A stretch of DNA of 62,216 nucleotides from Clostridiaceae bacterium UBA6110 (GCA_002428415.1 DIWI01000052.1:18996-81211), one strand, 5' to 3'; numbered from the stretch's first letter, positions 8,169 through 17,050 are shown. A program made the numbers and translations. The notes: generated by a model not told the origin, from the sequence alone.

Positions 8169-9263
8169 CTACTCTGCATTATTGCCAATTATCTTGATTT
8201 CCTTTGTGTATGCGTTAAGTACCTTATGGCCGTCTTCAGTCACAAGCACCAGGTCCTCTATCCTCACTCCCACATCGCCCTGAAGGTAGATTCCAGGTTC
8301 GACAGAGAACACCATTCCCGGCTCAAGAATTGAAAGGTTTGCTGATGATACATCGCCAGCCTCATGAACATCGATACCTATTGAATGTCCTGTCCTGTGT
8401 GTGAAGAAGCTGCCGAAGCCCTTCTCCTCGATGTAGCCTCTCGCTGCCTGGTCAATGTCGCAGAACCTGACTCCCGGCCTGACCTTCTCTATAGCCCTTA
8501 CATTAGCTTCACGAACTGTCTCATAGACTTCCCTGGACCTTGCCGGAATTTCTTTCCAGAAAACTGTCCTTGTCATGTCTGAGCAATATCCGTCCTTCCT
8601 GCAGCCGATGTCCACTATTATGGAGTCGCCTGCCTTGAGCCTTGCATTTGAGTTGCTATGGTGAGGATCCGCTCCGTTGGCACCGAAGGCAATTATCGGC
8701 TCGAAGGAGAATCCTTCGGTTCCAAGCTGCTCATAGATGTCTGAAAGCAGCTTAGCCAGATCCTTTTCAGTATGGTGTTCCCTTATGGAATTCACCAGTA
8801 TATCAATTGCCTCGTCATTAAGCCTTGAGGCCTCTTCCATTAAACGAGCCTCTTCCTTGTCCTTTTTTGCCCTTATAGTATCGACGATTGGAGATGAGTT
8901 CACGAAATCAGACAATCCTGTCTTTTTCATAAGATTTATGAGGAATCCCGAAGGCCATGCCTTATCAATTCCTAATGTCTTGCCAGCTTCAATCATGCCA
9001 GCTATCATCCCTATGCCGTCCGAGGTGTCCTTAAGCCAGACGATTTCAAGCCCTTCAGCCTCAGGTGTAGGGAAAAGCTCGTTTATGAAAAGTACCGGTG
9101 ATTTATTTTCACTGACAAGAAGAGCCAGAAGCCTTTCCCCGGGATGGATATCCTTGCCCGTAAGGTAAAGTATTGAAGAAGGGTCAGACACTATCATCTG
9201 GCTGAGCCCTTTTTCCTTCATGGCATTTATTGTCCTGCCTAGCCTGTCATCTGCCGCACTCAT
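8169..9263 (-). CDS. Xaa-Pro aminopeptidase-like M24 metallopeptidase
   Basis: 364 residues with a creatinase-type N-terminal domain and a C-terminal pita-bread domain. Metal ligands visible: Asp in DIGCRKDG and SDMTR, His in HRTGHSIG, Glu in SVEPGIY and Glu in RIEDLV. The family removes N-terminal residues before proline, using Mn or Co, in the cytosol. The ATG overlaps the stop of the upstream leucyl aminopeptidase gene by 4 nt, so the two exopeptidases form one operon for peptide recycling. A second M24 gene lies at 36623. Confidence 0.92.
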   Translation of the reverse strand: MSAADDRLGRTINAMKEKGLSQMIVSDPSSILYLTGKDIHPGERLLALLVSENKSPVLFINELFPTPEAEGLEIVWLKDTSDGIGMIAGMIEAGKTLGIDKAWPSGFLINLMKKTGLSDFVNSSPIVDTIRAKKDKEEARLMEEASRLNDEAIDILVNSIREHHTEKDLAKLLSDIYEQLGTEGFSFEPIIAFGANGADPHHSNSNARLKAGDSIIVDIGCRKDGYCSDMTRTVFWKEIPARSREVYETVREANVRAIEKVRPGVRFCDIDQAARGYIEEKGFGSFFTHRTGHSIGIDVHEAGDVSSANLSILEPGMVFSVEPGIYLQGDVGVRIEDLVLVTEDGHKVLNAYTKEIKIIGNNAE

Positions 9264-10759
9264 TTCTTTTCACCACAGCCGCAGCCTGATTCCATCTCTT
9301 CCAGTGCCAGATTGTACAGAGTCTTCACTCCGGTGCCTGTAGCACCCTTGGGCAGATAGCCCTTTCCTGCTGTGAGGTATGCAGTGCCTGCTATGTCAAG
9401 ATGTACCCATGGTGTGTCACCTGTGAATTCCCTGAGGAATGCAGCTGCGCTGATAGCTCCGCCCCACCTGCCTCCGCTGTTCTTGAGGTCTGACCTGGTC
9501 CCTTTGACAAGCTCCCTGTACTCTTCATTGAGAGGAAGCTGCCACGTGGGCTCAGCTGCCTTCTCCGCTGCTTTCCTGACCCTCTGCATGAGCTCATCAT
9601 CGCTGGCGAAGGCTCCGGACATCTGCTCGCCAAGTGCCACCACGCAGGCTCCTGTCAGAGTGGCGATGTCTACAACCTCGTCTACCTTTTCTTTGGTAAT
9701 GATATAGTGAAGCGCATCAGCCAGGGTCAGTCGTCCCTCAGCATCCGTGGACAGTATCTCGATGGTCTTGCCTGCCATGGAGCCAATGATGTCTCCAGGC
9801 TTATAGGCCTCGCCGTTCACCATGTTCTCAGTCGCAAGGACCACTGCTGATACATTTCTTTTCACGCTGTTAAGCGCAAGCGCCTTCATCGCCCCGATGA
9901 CTGCCGCTGAGCCTCCCATATCGTCATACATGGTGACCATGGAATCCTTGGGTTTCAGTGAATATCCGCCTGAATCATAGGTGACTCCCTTTCCGACAAG
10001 TCCCAGAAGCCTTTGGCTTTCCTTGTCACCTCTGTATCTCATTATTATTACTTTTGGCTCCTCAGATGATCCTTTGGCAACAGCAAGGAACGCTTCCATG
10101 CCAAGCTCAGCGGCAGAAGATCTTCCAAGTACCTCAACTTCAACTCCAAGTGGAGTAAGCTCCTTTTCCGCTATTGCTGCCAGTGACCCTGGTGTAAGTG
10201 ATATTGCGGGCTCGTTGACCAGATTCCTTGCAAGGAATACCGCATCCATAAGGTTCATTGTCTCAGCGATAGCCGACCTGACCTTATCCTCCTTGCCTTC
10301 CTTGATAAGGAATGACATCTCAAGTCCAGTATGATTTTTCTTTTTCGCAAGGTACTTGTCGAAGGCATATGCGCTTTGCAGAATCCCTTCAACCCATGCC
10401 TTCGTAGTCTCTCTGTAGCAAAGTCCTGAAAATTTCGATATTCTTATGCAGGCAGCAGCAACCTTGTTTGAAGAAAGCTCCTGCGCAGCCTTGAATCCTG
10501 CCTTCCTTACCTGTTCAAGGCTTACGGATTTCTCCTTTCCAAGACCAATGAATACCAAAACCCCCTTGCGGGCTGCATCAAGGGTTGTATAAACCTCACC
10601 GGCTTTTCCTGTGAATATTCCCTTCTCCGCCAGGAATGAATATTCTCCCCTGAAGGCTTCCTCTACTGTTACGTCCTCGCAGACCGGTATTACAACATTT
10701 TCCTTTTCCATGTCCAGAGTGAAACTGAACATCTCATGAAGGCTCTTGTCAGCCATCAT
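9260..10759 (-). CDS. pepA: Leucyl aminopeptidase (M17)
   Basis: Cytosolic zinc/manganese aminopeptidase, about 499 residues. Seen: VGKGVTYDSGGYSLKP (metal-binding lysine and aspartate), NTDAEGR-like STDAEGRLTLADAL, and DIATLTGACVVALG, all hallmarks of M17. Start chosen at ATG 10759 (AGGAG 7 nt upstream) over a GTG six bases earlier that overlaps the ribosome site. First gene of a two-gene operon with the M24 peptidase; a clear promoter lies at 10827-10855. The C-terminus ends in a short CGCGEKK tail with two cysteines, which is not usual for the family. Confidence 0.94.
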   Translation of the reverse strand: MMADKSLHEMFSFTLDMEKENVVIPVCEDVTVEEAFRGEYSFLAEKGIFTGKAGEVYTTLDAARKGVLVFIGLGKEKSVSLEQVRKAGFKAAQELSSNKVAAACIRISKFSGLCYRETTKAWVEGILQSAYAFDKYLAKKKNHTGLEMSFLIKEGKEDKVRSAIAETMNLMDAVFLARNLVNEPAISLTPGSLAAIAEKELTPLGVEVEVLGRSSAAELGMEAFLAVAKGSSEEPKVIIMRYRGDKESQRLLGLVGKGVTYDSGGYSLKPKDSMVTMYDDMGGSAAVIGAMKALALNSVKRNVSAVVLATENMVNGEAYKPGDIIGSMAGKTIEILSTDAEGRLTLADALHYIITKEKVDEVVDIATLTGACVVALGEQMSGAFASDDELMQRVRKAAEKAAEPTWQLPLNEEYRELVKGTRSDLKNSGGRWGGAISAAAFLREFTGDTPWVHLDIAGTAYLTAGKGYLPKGATGTGVKTLYNLALEEMESGCGCGEKK

Positions 10760-10826
10760 AGTCACTCTCCTTCCTTATCCGCTTCTGAAATAAAGCGGAA
10801 ATGATGCGGTCACTTAAAGACCGACA

Positions 10827-10855
10827 ATTATATTCTACTATCTTGAGTCATGCAA
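10827..10855 (-). promoter_or_regulatory. Promoter of the pepA operon
   Basis: Reading the minus strand: TTGCAT (10850-10855), 17-bp spacer, TATAAT (10827-10832). Confidence 0.65.
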
Positions 10856-10901
10856 ATACACCTGAAATTTCAAAAACAATATATGAACAGAATCTGTTTC
10901 A

Positions 10902-10930
10902 TTGTTTATCTTCAATCGCTTTGCTATACT
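10902..10930 (+). promoter_or_regulatory. Promoter of degV
   Basis: TTGTTT (10902-10907), 17-bp spacer, TATACT (10925-10930), 31 nt before the degV start. It is divergent from the pepA promoter with about 50 bp between them. Confidence 0.55.
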
Positions 10931-10961
10931 TTAGTTAAGTAAACCCGGAGAGGAGAATAGA

Positions 10962-11810
10962 ATGAATAAGATAGCACTTGTCACAGACAGCGCCTGTGAC
11001 CTGACAGACGAAGAGCTCAAGGAAAGCGGAGCGAGGCTTTTGCCTCTAAGGATAATCTATGCAGACAGAGAATACAGGGATAGAGTTGAGATACATCCGG
11101 ATGAGGTATATGCGAACCTGGAGAAGGAGGTTCCAAAGACCAGCCTGCCTTCTGGAGAAGACATAGCGGCACTGTATGATGAACTGAAGAATGAAGGTTA
11201 CACCCACGTTCTCGGCGTGTTCATATCAAGCGGACTTTCAGGAACTGCAAACGCCGTCAAGATGTACGCTGAAGAGCAGCCTTCGATAATAACCAATATC
11301 TTTGACACCAAGAACCTTTCAATGGCAGAAGGCATAACAGTCCTGGAGGCAGGAAGGCTGATCAAGTCTGGTATTGGAATCGAAGAGATACTTGAAAAGC
11401 TTGCAGCATTCCAGGAAACGATTGATACGTATTACTACGTAGATACCCTGGAATACCTTATGAAGGGCGGAAGGATCGGAAAGGTAGCAGGAACCATAGG
11501 ACAGCTCCTGAACATGAAGCCTATAATCTCAGTTAACCGAGAAGGAATATACTATACGATTGCCAAAGCCAAGGGGAGAAAGCAGGCACTCCTGAGACTT
11601 GTTGGAATCCTCGAGGAAAATCTTGAGAAATACAGCTGTAAGGTATACGTAATGCACGGTGCAGCTCTGGAAGAAGGCAAGGCACTGGTAGAAACAATCA
11701 TGAAGATGAAGAACGTCCAGAGCATGGATCTGAGGCAGATCAGCCCTGCACTGGGAGTTCACACCGGCAAGGGACTTCTGGGCATATGCATTCAGAGAAA
11801 TCCCCTATAA
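10962..11810 (+). CDS. DegV family fatty-acid-binding protein
   Basis: 282 residues. DegV/FakB proteins bind a fatty acid and present it to the FakA kinase for phospholipid synthesis. Seen: VTDSACDLTDEE near the N-terminus, TSLPSGEDI, FISSGLSGTANA (lipid-head binding serine loop) and a GKGLLGI ending. FakA is not in this window. GGAGAGGA precedes the ATG. Sits between its own promoter and the TPP riboswitch of the next gene, so it is probably monocistronic. Confidence 0.9.
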   Translation: MNKIALVTDSACDLTDEELKESGARLLPLRIIYADREYRDRVEIHPDEVYANLEKEVPKTSLPSGEDIAALYDELKNEGYTHVLGVFISSGLSGTANAVKMYAEEQPSIITNIFDTKNLSMAEGITVLEAGRLIKSGIGIEEILEKLAAFQETIDTYYYVDTLEYLMKGGRIGKVAGTIGQLLNMKPIISVNREGIYYTIAKAKGRKQALLRLVGILEENLEKYSCKVYVMHGAALEEGKALVETIMKMKNVQSMDLRQISPALGVHTGKGLLGICIQRNPL

Positions 11811-11812
11811 GA

Positions 11813-11841
11813 TTGACCAAAGCATAAATATGTATTAGAAT
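11813..11841 (+). promoter_or_regulatory. Promoter of the TPP-riboswitch transcript
   Basis: TTGACC (11813-11818), 17-bp spacer, TAGAAT (11836-11841), directly in front of the riboswitch. Confidence 0.65.
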
Positions 11842-11850
11842 AATAAAAAA

Positions 11851-11932
11851 GGCTAGGGGTGCCCGAAAGGGCTGAGAGGCGGAAAGCTAACCCTGTAACC
11901 TGATCTGGTTAGTACCAGCGTAGGGAAGCGGA
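11851..11932 (+). ncRNA. TPP riboswitch (THI element)
   Basis: The conserved THI-box pieces are all present in order: GGGGTGCCC, GGCTGAGAG, AACCCTGTAACCTGATCTGG, TTAGTACCAGCGTAGGGAAG. The aptamer binds thiamine pyrophosphate. The hairpin at 11945 is its likely expression platform: ligand binding should favour termination and switch off the thiamine transporter gene that follows. Confidence 0.96.
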
Positions 11933-11944
11933 AAAAGTGGTTTC

Positions 11945-11979
11945 AAACCGTCTTGCACCGCAGGACGGTTTTTATTTTT
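11945..11979 (+). terminator. Riboswitch-controlled terminator
   Basis: Ten-base-pair stem AAACCGTCTT with AGGACGGTTT, loop GCACCGC, followed by TTATTTTT. It lies between the TPP aptamer and thiT. Confidence 0.85.
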
Positions 11980-12004
11980 CCAGCCTAAAGAAGGAGGTAA
12001 AATA

Positions 12005-12670
12005 ATGTTCCTATCAATTCTTGAAAGCTTCAGCGAGGCATTTGTTGCGCTCAGGGACAATCCAATGGCTATTGCGGCGCTTGTGATCCTATTAGGTGGC
12101 ATAGTATTCCTCATAAGCCTCAGGAAGGTCAAGCTTACACCTCAGCTTATGGCGAAAATCGCAATGGCAGTGGCATTGTCAGCGGTCCTCAACAACATCA
12201 TCCTTTACAAGATGCCTCAGGGCGGTAGTGTAACGCTTGCATCCGTGCTTCCGATAATTATCCTGTCGTATGCATACGGACCTGAAGTCGGAATGCTCAC
12301 TGGATTTCTCTTCGGCATAGTCAATCTGTTCATGGGACCGTACATAGTGCACCCTATCCAGACACTTCTCGACTATCCAATACCATTCATGCTGATTGGC
12401 GTATCCGGATTTTTCAGCAACAGGTTCGTCGGTGCAGTCGCAGCTCATATCCTGAGGCTCATACCCCACGTTCTTTCTGGAGTAGTATTCTTCGCAGAAT
12501 ATGCACCTGAAGGTATGCAGACAGGGAGTGCTCTCTGGATCTACTCGATAACCTACAATGCCCCGTTCCTTCTTGGAGAAATGGCGATAATCCTTGCAGT
12601 ACTGGCATTCGTTCCATGGAACAGGTTGCTTAAGTCTGTGAACTCAGCCTATAAGGCTCCAGTAAAATAA
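12005..12670 (+). CDS. thiT: Thiamine ECF transporter S component ThiT
   Basis: 221-residue, six-helix membrane protein that binds thiamine with high affinity and works with the shared ECF energizing module, which is not in this window. Seen: GGSVTLASVLPI, YAYGPEVGMLTGFLFGIVN, and the HPIQTLLDYPIPFM motif, all diagnostic for ThiT/YuaJ. About 30 extra residues precede the core (an added N-terminal helix). AAGGAGG lies 7 nt before the ATG. Expression is under the TPP riboswitch, which independently supports the assignment. Confidence 0.95.
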   Translation: MFLSILESFSEAFVALRDNPMAIAALVILLGGIVFLISLRKVKLTPQLMAKIAMAVALSAVLNNIILYKMPQGGSVTLASVLPIIILSYAYGPEVGMLTGFLFGIVNLFMGPYIVHPIQTLLDYPIPFMLIGVSGFFSNRFVGAVAAHILRLIPHVLSGVVFFAEYAPEGMQTGSALWIYSITYNAPFLLGEMAIILAVLAFVPWNRLLKSVNSAYKAPVK

Positions 12671-12684
12671 ATGCATAAAACTAT

Positions 12685-12725
12685 GGACCATACTTCACTC
12701 AGAATGAAGTATGGTCCTCTCTTTT
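12685..12725 (+). terminator. Terminator after thiT
   Basis: Thirteen-base-pair stem GGACCATACTTCA with TGAAGTATGGTCC, followed by TCTCTTTT. It abuts the end of the convergent mrp gene and may serve both strands. Confidence 0.85.
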
Positions 12726-13620
12726 AGCTATTCAAGAATGGTATCGACTTTTTCTTAGCATCTGCGACCCTCTTTGCAATCTCATCCTCGTCGTTTCTGA
12801 AGGCTTCCATCAGGATGTCATAATCCTTGTTGGTTGCGGCATAGCGTTCTGCCATACCTTCTTCAAGATAGGATGCGAAGTCAGGGTCGATTGGAAGTTC
12901 GGCCAGCAATGGAAGACCCATCTTATCAGCCTGGCTTTCTGCGGTGTTCCTCGAAAATACGTTCATCTTCTCTCCGCAGCCGGAGCATCGGATGTACGAC
13001 ATGTTCTGGACGACTCCCTTTATCGGAACTTCAAGCTTCTCAGCCATGTTCACCACCTTCTTTACGATCATTGAGACCATGTCCTGAGGTGTGGATACAA
13101 CTACAAGGTAGTCAACCGGGAACTGCTGCATTATTGTCAGCGCTATGTCACCTGTACCGGGTGGCATATCAATCAGGAGGTAGTCAAGGTCTCCCCAGTC
13201 CGTGTCCTGGAAAAGCTGTGTAAGCACGTTGCCAAGCACGGGGCCTCTCCAAAGGAGCGGTTCTTCCTCTTCAATCATGAAGTTCATTGATATTGTCTTG
13301 ATCCCAAGACCTGTTTCAATAGGGATGAACTTGAATACATCCTTCACATCAGTAGGCGCATATCCGGTCCTTTCCTCATTTATGCCGAAAAACCTCGGTA
13401 TAGACGGACCCGTCATGTCTCCGTCAAGAACGCCTACCCTGAAACCAAGCTTTCTCAGCTGAACTGCAAGTATTCCTGTAACGCTTGACTTTCCTACTCC
13501 GCCCTTTCCACTTATTACTCCTACAACATGCCTTATCTTGCCATACTTAGGCTTTAAAAAATCACATTTGATATCTTTATTGCATCCGCTCTTTGATGCA
13601 CAGGTTGAACATGATGACAT
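12724..13620 (-). CDS. Mrp/Nbp35-type P-loop ATPase, Fe-S cluster carrier
   Basis: 298 residues. Seen: an N-terminal cysteine cluster (C4, C7, C13, C19), Walker A SGKGGVGKSS at 37-46, GDMTGPSIPR, LLIDMPPGTGD, and a late CxxC (RCSGCGEKM). The N-terminal cysteines plus the CxxC resemble Nbp35 and archaeal/clostridial Mrp proteins, which assemble or carry [4Fe-4S] clusters. GGGAGG lies 5 nt upstream. It closes the run yabE-rnmV-rsmA-lipoprotein-mrp on this strand, starting 11 nt after the lipoprotein stop. Confidence 0.92.
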   Translation of the reverse strand: MSSCSTCASKSGCNKDIKCDFLKPKYGKIRHVVGVISGKGGVGKSSVTGILAVQLRKLGFRVGVLDGDMTGPSIPRFFGINEERTGYAPTDVKDVFKFIPIETGLGIKTISMNFMIEEEEPLLWRGPVLGNVLTQLFQDTDWGDLDYLLIDMPPGTGDIALTIMQQFPVDYLVVVSTPQDMVSMIVKKVVNMAEKLEVPIKGVVQNMSYIRCSGCGEKMNVFSRNTAESQADKMGLPLLAELPIDPDFASYLEEGMAERYAATNKDYDILMEAFRNDEDEIAKRVADAKKKSIPFLNS

Positions 13621-13630
13621 TGGAACCTCC

Positions 13631-14449
13631 CTAGAAGCCTGCCGGCTTCTCCTCTGATATTATCGTATCCCACTTACTTATATCATTGGAATATTTACCG
13701 TAGATATAGAAGCTTCTCTTTGTATAATCTATCTCATTTTTAAGGCTTACCACAGCCTTGAATACATTAGTCTTGTATCCCTGAGTCCTGACCTCAAGAA
13801 CGATATCGGTCTTTTCTCCTGATGCAAGAAGCACGGCGCCCATACTTAGCAACTGTGTCCTGAAATCCTCAATATCCCTGGATATCTGGTATTTAAGTGT
13901 ATCAACATCGTTATATATCCTGATGCCAATGCTCATTCCTTCATATTCTTCCTTCAAAAGTCCTGTAAGCTCAGAGAGCGAGTCATAGTAAATATTTTCG
14001 AAATACTTGGGTTTCCTCAGTGTATACAGATTCCTTATCAGGTCGTTGTCGATCCTCTCAGGGACTCTGTAGCTCTTCTCATCGTTGTAGAAATTGCCCT
14101 TGTCCTGGTTGGAGACTCCTGCCACATAGTCATACTTTATAACCGTCCCATCAATCATGTGGAACTCGAAGGTATAGTCAGGATCAAATACAGATTTCTC
14201 TTCTGTAGTATCTGCCTTCTTAAGGCTTGAGTACAAATCTCCTATGGCTATCCTGTCCGTTACCACGAACCTGAAGCCCTTGTCCCTTACGCTCTGTATG
14301 ATTATGGATTCCAGGTCTTCGCTCTTAAGGAACTCAAAATCCTGATTGATCATTCCGTATCTTAACCTTAGCGAGTCTATGGCAGAGCATCCCTGCAGCA
14401 TGAACATCATGATGAGCAGTGCGGAGATGAAATGAAGCTTCTTTTTCAA
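13631..14449 (-). CDS. Lipoprotein of unknown function
   Basis: 272 residues with a lysine-start signal peptide and a lipobox MLQGC near residue 21, so it is likely lipid-anchored outside the membrane. I recognise no domain in the rest, which looks alpha/beta, with a repeated theme of tyrosine- and aspartate-rich strands. The start is TTG (14447-14449): the ribosome site AAGGTGA is made of the last codons and stop of rsmA, implying translational coupling. In Bacillus this slot is taken by yabG or veg; this protein is neither as far as I can see. Confidence 0.75.
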   Translation of the reverse strand: MKKKLHFISALLIMMFMLQGCSAIDSLRLRYGMINQDFEFLKSEDLESIIIQSVRDKGFRFVVTDRIAIGDLYSSLKKADTTEEKSVFDPDYTFEFHMIDGTVIKYDYVAGVSNQDKGNFYNDEKSYRVPERIDNDLIRNLYTLRKPKYFENIYYDSLSELTGLLKEEYEGMSIGIRIYNDVDTLKYQISRDIEDFRTQLLSMGAVLLASGEKTDIVLEVRTQGYKTNVFKAVVSLKNEIDYTKRSFYIYGKYSNDISKWDTIISEEKPAGF

Positions 14450-14453
14450 TCCG

Positions 14454-15287
14454 TCACCTTCTCTTTCCTATTGCATTGGAAAGCTCAGCGAATTTCTCGA
14501 CTGAAAGGGTCTCTCCCCTCACCTTGCTGTCTATTCCACATTCCGCCATCGCCTCATCTATCGTTTCCCGGCTCAAGCCCATGGATTTCAGGCCGTTGAC
14601 GAGAGTCTTCCGCCTCATGTTGAATGAGTGCCTCACAATGTTGAAGAACAGCTTCTCATCTTCAACCTCAGCCCTCGGCTTGTCCAGCTTAATAAGCCTG
14701 ATAACCGTTGAATCTATCTTAGGTCTAGGAATGAAGGCCGATGGCGGCACATTCCTAACAACCTTGATGTCACAGTAGTACCTTACAAGAATTGTAAGCG
14801 AGCCATAATCCTTGGTTCCCGGAACAGCTGCCATTCTCTCTGCAACCTCCTTCTGAACCATGATCGTAAGGCTGTCGAAATCCATTCCACTGTATAGTAT
14901 CCCGGCAATTATCGGTGTCGTGACGTAGTAAGGCAGATTTGCCACGAACTTTACTCTTACCCCGTCAGCTATAGCCTTGAGGTCAAGCTTCACGGCATCA
15001 CCGTGCACAAGCGTGAAATTGTCGTATGCCTTCAGCTCTTCGGTGAGTATCGGAATAAGCTCCTCATCAAGCTCAATAGCGGTGACCTTTCCTGCATGCT
15101 CGAGAAGCTGCCTCGTAAGGGTACCCACTCCTGGTCCTATCTCTATTACAGAATCATCCTTGGTTATCTCCGCCCCTGCAATTATGTCATCTACTACCCT
15201 AAGGTCTGTAAGGAAGTTCTGCCCCAGACTCTTTGTGAATCTGAAGCCATATTTTTCAACTATGCTCCTGGTACTTCTATTCTCCAT
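14454..15287 (-). CDS. rsmA: 16S rRNA dimethyltransferase RsmA (KsgA)
   Basis: Dimethylates two adjacent adenines in the 3' hairpin of 16S rRNA during small-subunit maturation. 277 residues; SAM motif EIGPGVGTLTRQLL, the KSLGQNFLTD opening, and catalytic NLPYYVTTPI. ATG 15287 is chosen because GAGGAG lies 7 nt upstream; a TTG 15 bases earlier overlaps that site. It overlaps the end of rnmV by 11 nt, as commonly seen in Firmicutes, where these two rRNA maturation genes travel together. Confidence 0.96.
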   Translation of the reverse strand: MENRSTRSIVEKYGFRFTKSLGQNFLTDLRVVDDIIAGAEITKDDSVIEIGPGVGTLTRQLLEHAGKVTAIELDEELIPILTEELKAYDNFTLVHGDAVKLDLKAIADGVRVKFVANLPYYVTTPIIAGILYSGMDFDSLTIMVQKEVAERMAAVPGTKDYGSLTILVRYYCDIKVVRNVPPSAFIPRPKIDSTVIRLIKLDKPRAEVEDEKLFFNIVRHSFNMRRKTLVNGLKSMGLSRETIDEAMAECGIDSKVRGETLSVEKFAELSNAIGKRR

Positions 15288-15831
15288 CAGAATACTCCTC
15301 AAAATTGGCCTTCAGGGCTTTTGCGAATTCCTCCACCCCAATGCCGTATGAATTTAGCCTTTTAAGGAACGCCGCAGTGTTTGCGTAGCCAATTCCCAAG
15401 GCCTTTCCCATTATCTGTCTTCTCGCCTTCGAATCAGGTCTGCCTGTAAGACCGAATCTTAGCATATCCTCCATGTTGAAGGTTATCGCCCGGTCTGTCT
15501 GGCCTGCCCTGGCATTTGAAAGGGCTCGCCTTATCGCTTCAGGCGAAGCATTCTCAACACCGATATCGCCGTCTTTGGTACCTTCCGCACGCATGATGTA
15601 TGCATGCTTTATTCCGGGTACCCTCTTGGATATTATCCGTCTTATGTGCTCGCCTGCAAAATCAGGATCGGTGAGCACGATGACTCCCTTCCTTGAAGCT
15701 GCCTCTCGTATCAGGTCGATTATCCTTGCATTTATCCCGTAGCCTCCGACAGCGATGACTTCAGCATCGACAGCTCTCTTGACTGCCGTGATGTCATCCC
15801 TTCCCTCGACCACAATTATCTCGCTAATCAT
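15277..15831 (-). CDS. rnmV: Ribonuclease M5
   Basis: Matures the 5S rRNA precursor. 184 residues; TOPRIM domain with VVEGRDDITAVKRA (catalytic Glu) at the N-terminus and VLTDPDFAGEHIRR (acidic pair), followed by DIGVENASPEAIRRAL, typical of RNase M5. ATG 15831 has AGGTGG 8 nt upstream. Next to rsmA with an 11-nt overlap. It is separated from yabE by a terminator and a tandem hairpin repeat, so it may have a separate promoter in that gap. Confidence 0.94.
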   Translation of the reverse strand: MISEIIVVEGRDDITAVKRAVDAEVIAVGGYGINARIIDLIREAASRKGVIVLTDPDFAGEHIRRIISKRVPGIKHAYIMRAEGTKDGDIGVENASPEAIRRALSNARAGQTDRAITFNMEDMLRFGLTGRPDSKARRQIMGKALGIGYANTAAFLKRLNSYGIGVEEFAKALKANFEEYSDGE

Positions 15832-15861
15832 ACATTTACCCACCTAAAAAAGTTCTACAGT

Positions 15862-15910
15862 CTATTATAGCAGAGAATTCCTCTGCTATTATAGCAGAGA
15901 ATTCCTCTGC
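15862..15910 (+). repeat. Two tandem copies of a 24-bp hairpin unit
   Basis: The 24-nt unit starting CTATTATAGCAGAG and ending CCTCTG occurs twice without a gap or mismatch (15862-15885 and 15886-15909). Each copy contains GCAGAG...CTCTGC with an AATTC centre and so could fold into a small hairpin. It lies in the 5' untranslated region of rnmV. Confidence 0.85.
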
Positions 15911-15937
15911 AAAAAAACAAATCCGGTCACCCGGATT
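15911..15937 (-). terminator. Terminator after yabE-like gene
   Basis: On the minus strand: AATCCGG, loop GTGAC, CCGGATT, then TGTTTTTTT. It closes the G5/3D protein transcript. Confidence 0.8.
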
Positions 15938-15955
15938 CATTTCTTATTACTCTTA

Positions 15956-16957
15956 TCAGTCAAGTATGTAGATTCTGACGTATTTGACTCCCCATCTGAT
16001 GCAATCAGATTCGGAGTTCATGAACACGTCTATCCTGTCTCCCTTGATTGCTCCGCCAACATCCTGTGCTATGGCATATCCGTAGCCTTCAACATAGACC
16101 CTTGTCCCCAGCGGAATCTTAGTCCTGTCTACTGCTATGGTGGACCAGCCTGAAGGGTTCCTTACAGGTACCGCTCCGCTTGCTGTTATGCCGTCACCTG
16201 CGTAAGCAGTGGCCCTTACTGTATAAGTGCTTGAATAGCTGAGGCTTTCAGGCAGCGGGCCTCTCGTTGCAGTATTGACTGCAGCGTAGGTCATGACCTT
16301 GGTTCCCACAGCGACAATCTTGTCCACCGGGCTCTTAGTGACATTCTCTCCCACAAGCTCCTCAGATACCAGCACGCCGTCCTCATAGGTCCTTTCCTTG
16401 GTCAGAACCTTCTCTCCTGCACTGCCTTCCTGAGTAACCTTCTTAGTACCCTTCATTATAGAAGAGTCTTTCTTCTCCTGCACTCCGAAAGCTATAGTTA
16501 CATTTTCAGTAACCATTTCTTTTGTTACCCTTACTATTGTAATTTCCATGTCCCTTGACACGAGCGTCTCTGTAGGAACCGATATCTTATCGATTTCGCC
16601 CAATGTTACGCTTTCCGCATTAAGAAACTCCTCAACCGTCTTCTCAGCGGTCATGAATTCCTGTATAGCTCCATCCGCATATAGCACCACTGGGACTGCC
16701 CTCGTGATTACTATCCTATCCTGCTTCGCCAGGTCCTCTTCGTTCCCTTTGTCGATCTTATCTTTGCTATCAATTGTTATTCCGTTCTCAGCCAAAAAAT
16801 CGGCTACTGTAGTCACATAAGTATCGATGACCTGTTCTTTTCCGTCAACCACCAAAGTCACGTGCTTCTTCATGCTGTTTATTGCAAATGCTGTCGTAAA
16901 TACGACAAATGCTGCGAACAGCGATATGAGCACTCCCTTAGAAAAGAATTTTCTCAT
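15956..16957 (-). CDS. YabE-like cell-wall protein with DUF348, G5 and 3D domains
   Basis: 333 residues. N-terminal membrane helix (about residues 8-27) anchoring or exporting the protein, two ubiquitin-like DUF348 units (about 32-75 and 88-130), a G5 domain (about 145-220), and a C-terminal 3D domain with TAYAGDGITASG, VAVDRTKIPLGTRV-type core and the GDRIDVFM aspartates. The family (YabE, Rpf2/Sps) cleaves peptidoglycan glycan strands. A perfect TTGACA-17-TATAAT promoter precedes it, so it is strongly expressed and independent of tatD. Confidence 0.9.
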   Translation of the reverse strand: MRKFFSKGVLISLFAAFVVFTTAFAINSMKKHVTLVVDGKEQVIDTYVTTVADFLAENGITIDSKDKIDKGNEEDLAKQDRIVITRAVPVVLYADGAIQEFMTAEKTVEEFLNAESVTLGEIDKISVPTETLVSRDMEITIVRVTKEMVTENVTIAFGVQEKKDSSIMKGTKKVTQEGSAGEKVLTKERTYEDGVLVSEELVGENVTKSPVDKIVAVGTKVMTYAAVNTATRGPLPESLSYSSTYTVRATAYAGDGITASGAVPVRNPSGWSTIAVDRTKIPLGTRVYVEGYGYAIAQDVGGAIKGDRIDVFMNSESDCIRWGVKYVRIYILD

Positions 16958-16987
16958 GTTTCAACCTCCTCGTTGAGTAACGTCCTC

Positions 16988-17016
16988 ATTATATCCACAC
17001 CTATTCCAAGTGTCAA
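16988..17016 (-). promoter_or_regulatory. Consensus promoter of the yabE-like gene
   Basis: On the minus strand: TTGACA (17011-17016), 17-bp spacer, TATAAT (16988-16993). Both hexamers match the sigma-A consensus exactly. Confidence 0.85.
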
Positions 17017-17050
17017 AAAAACCGCCCCAAACACGCACTGTTATGCGGTT
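17015..17050 (-). terminator. Terminator after tatD
   Basis: On the minus strand: AACCGC, an 18-nt loop that can fold further, GCGGTT, then TTTTT. The T run is shared with the -35 element of the yabE promoter. Confidence 0.6.
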
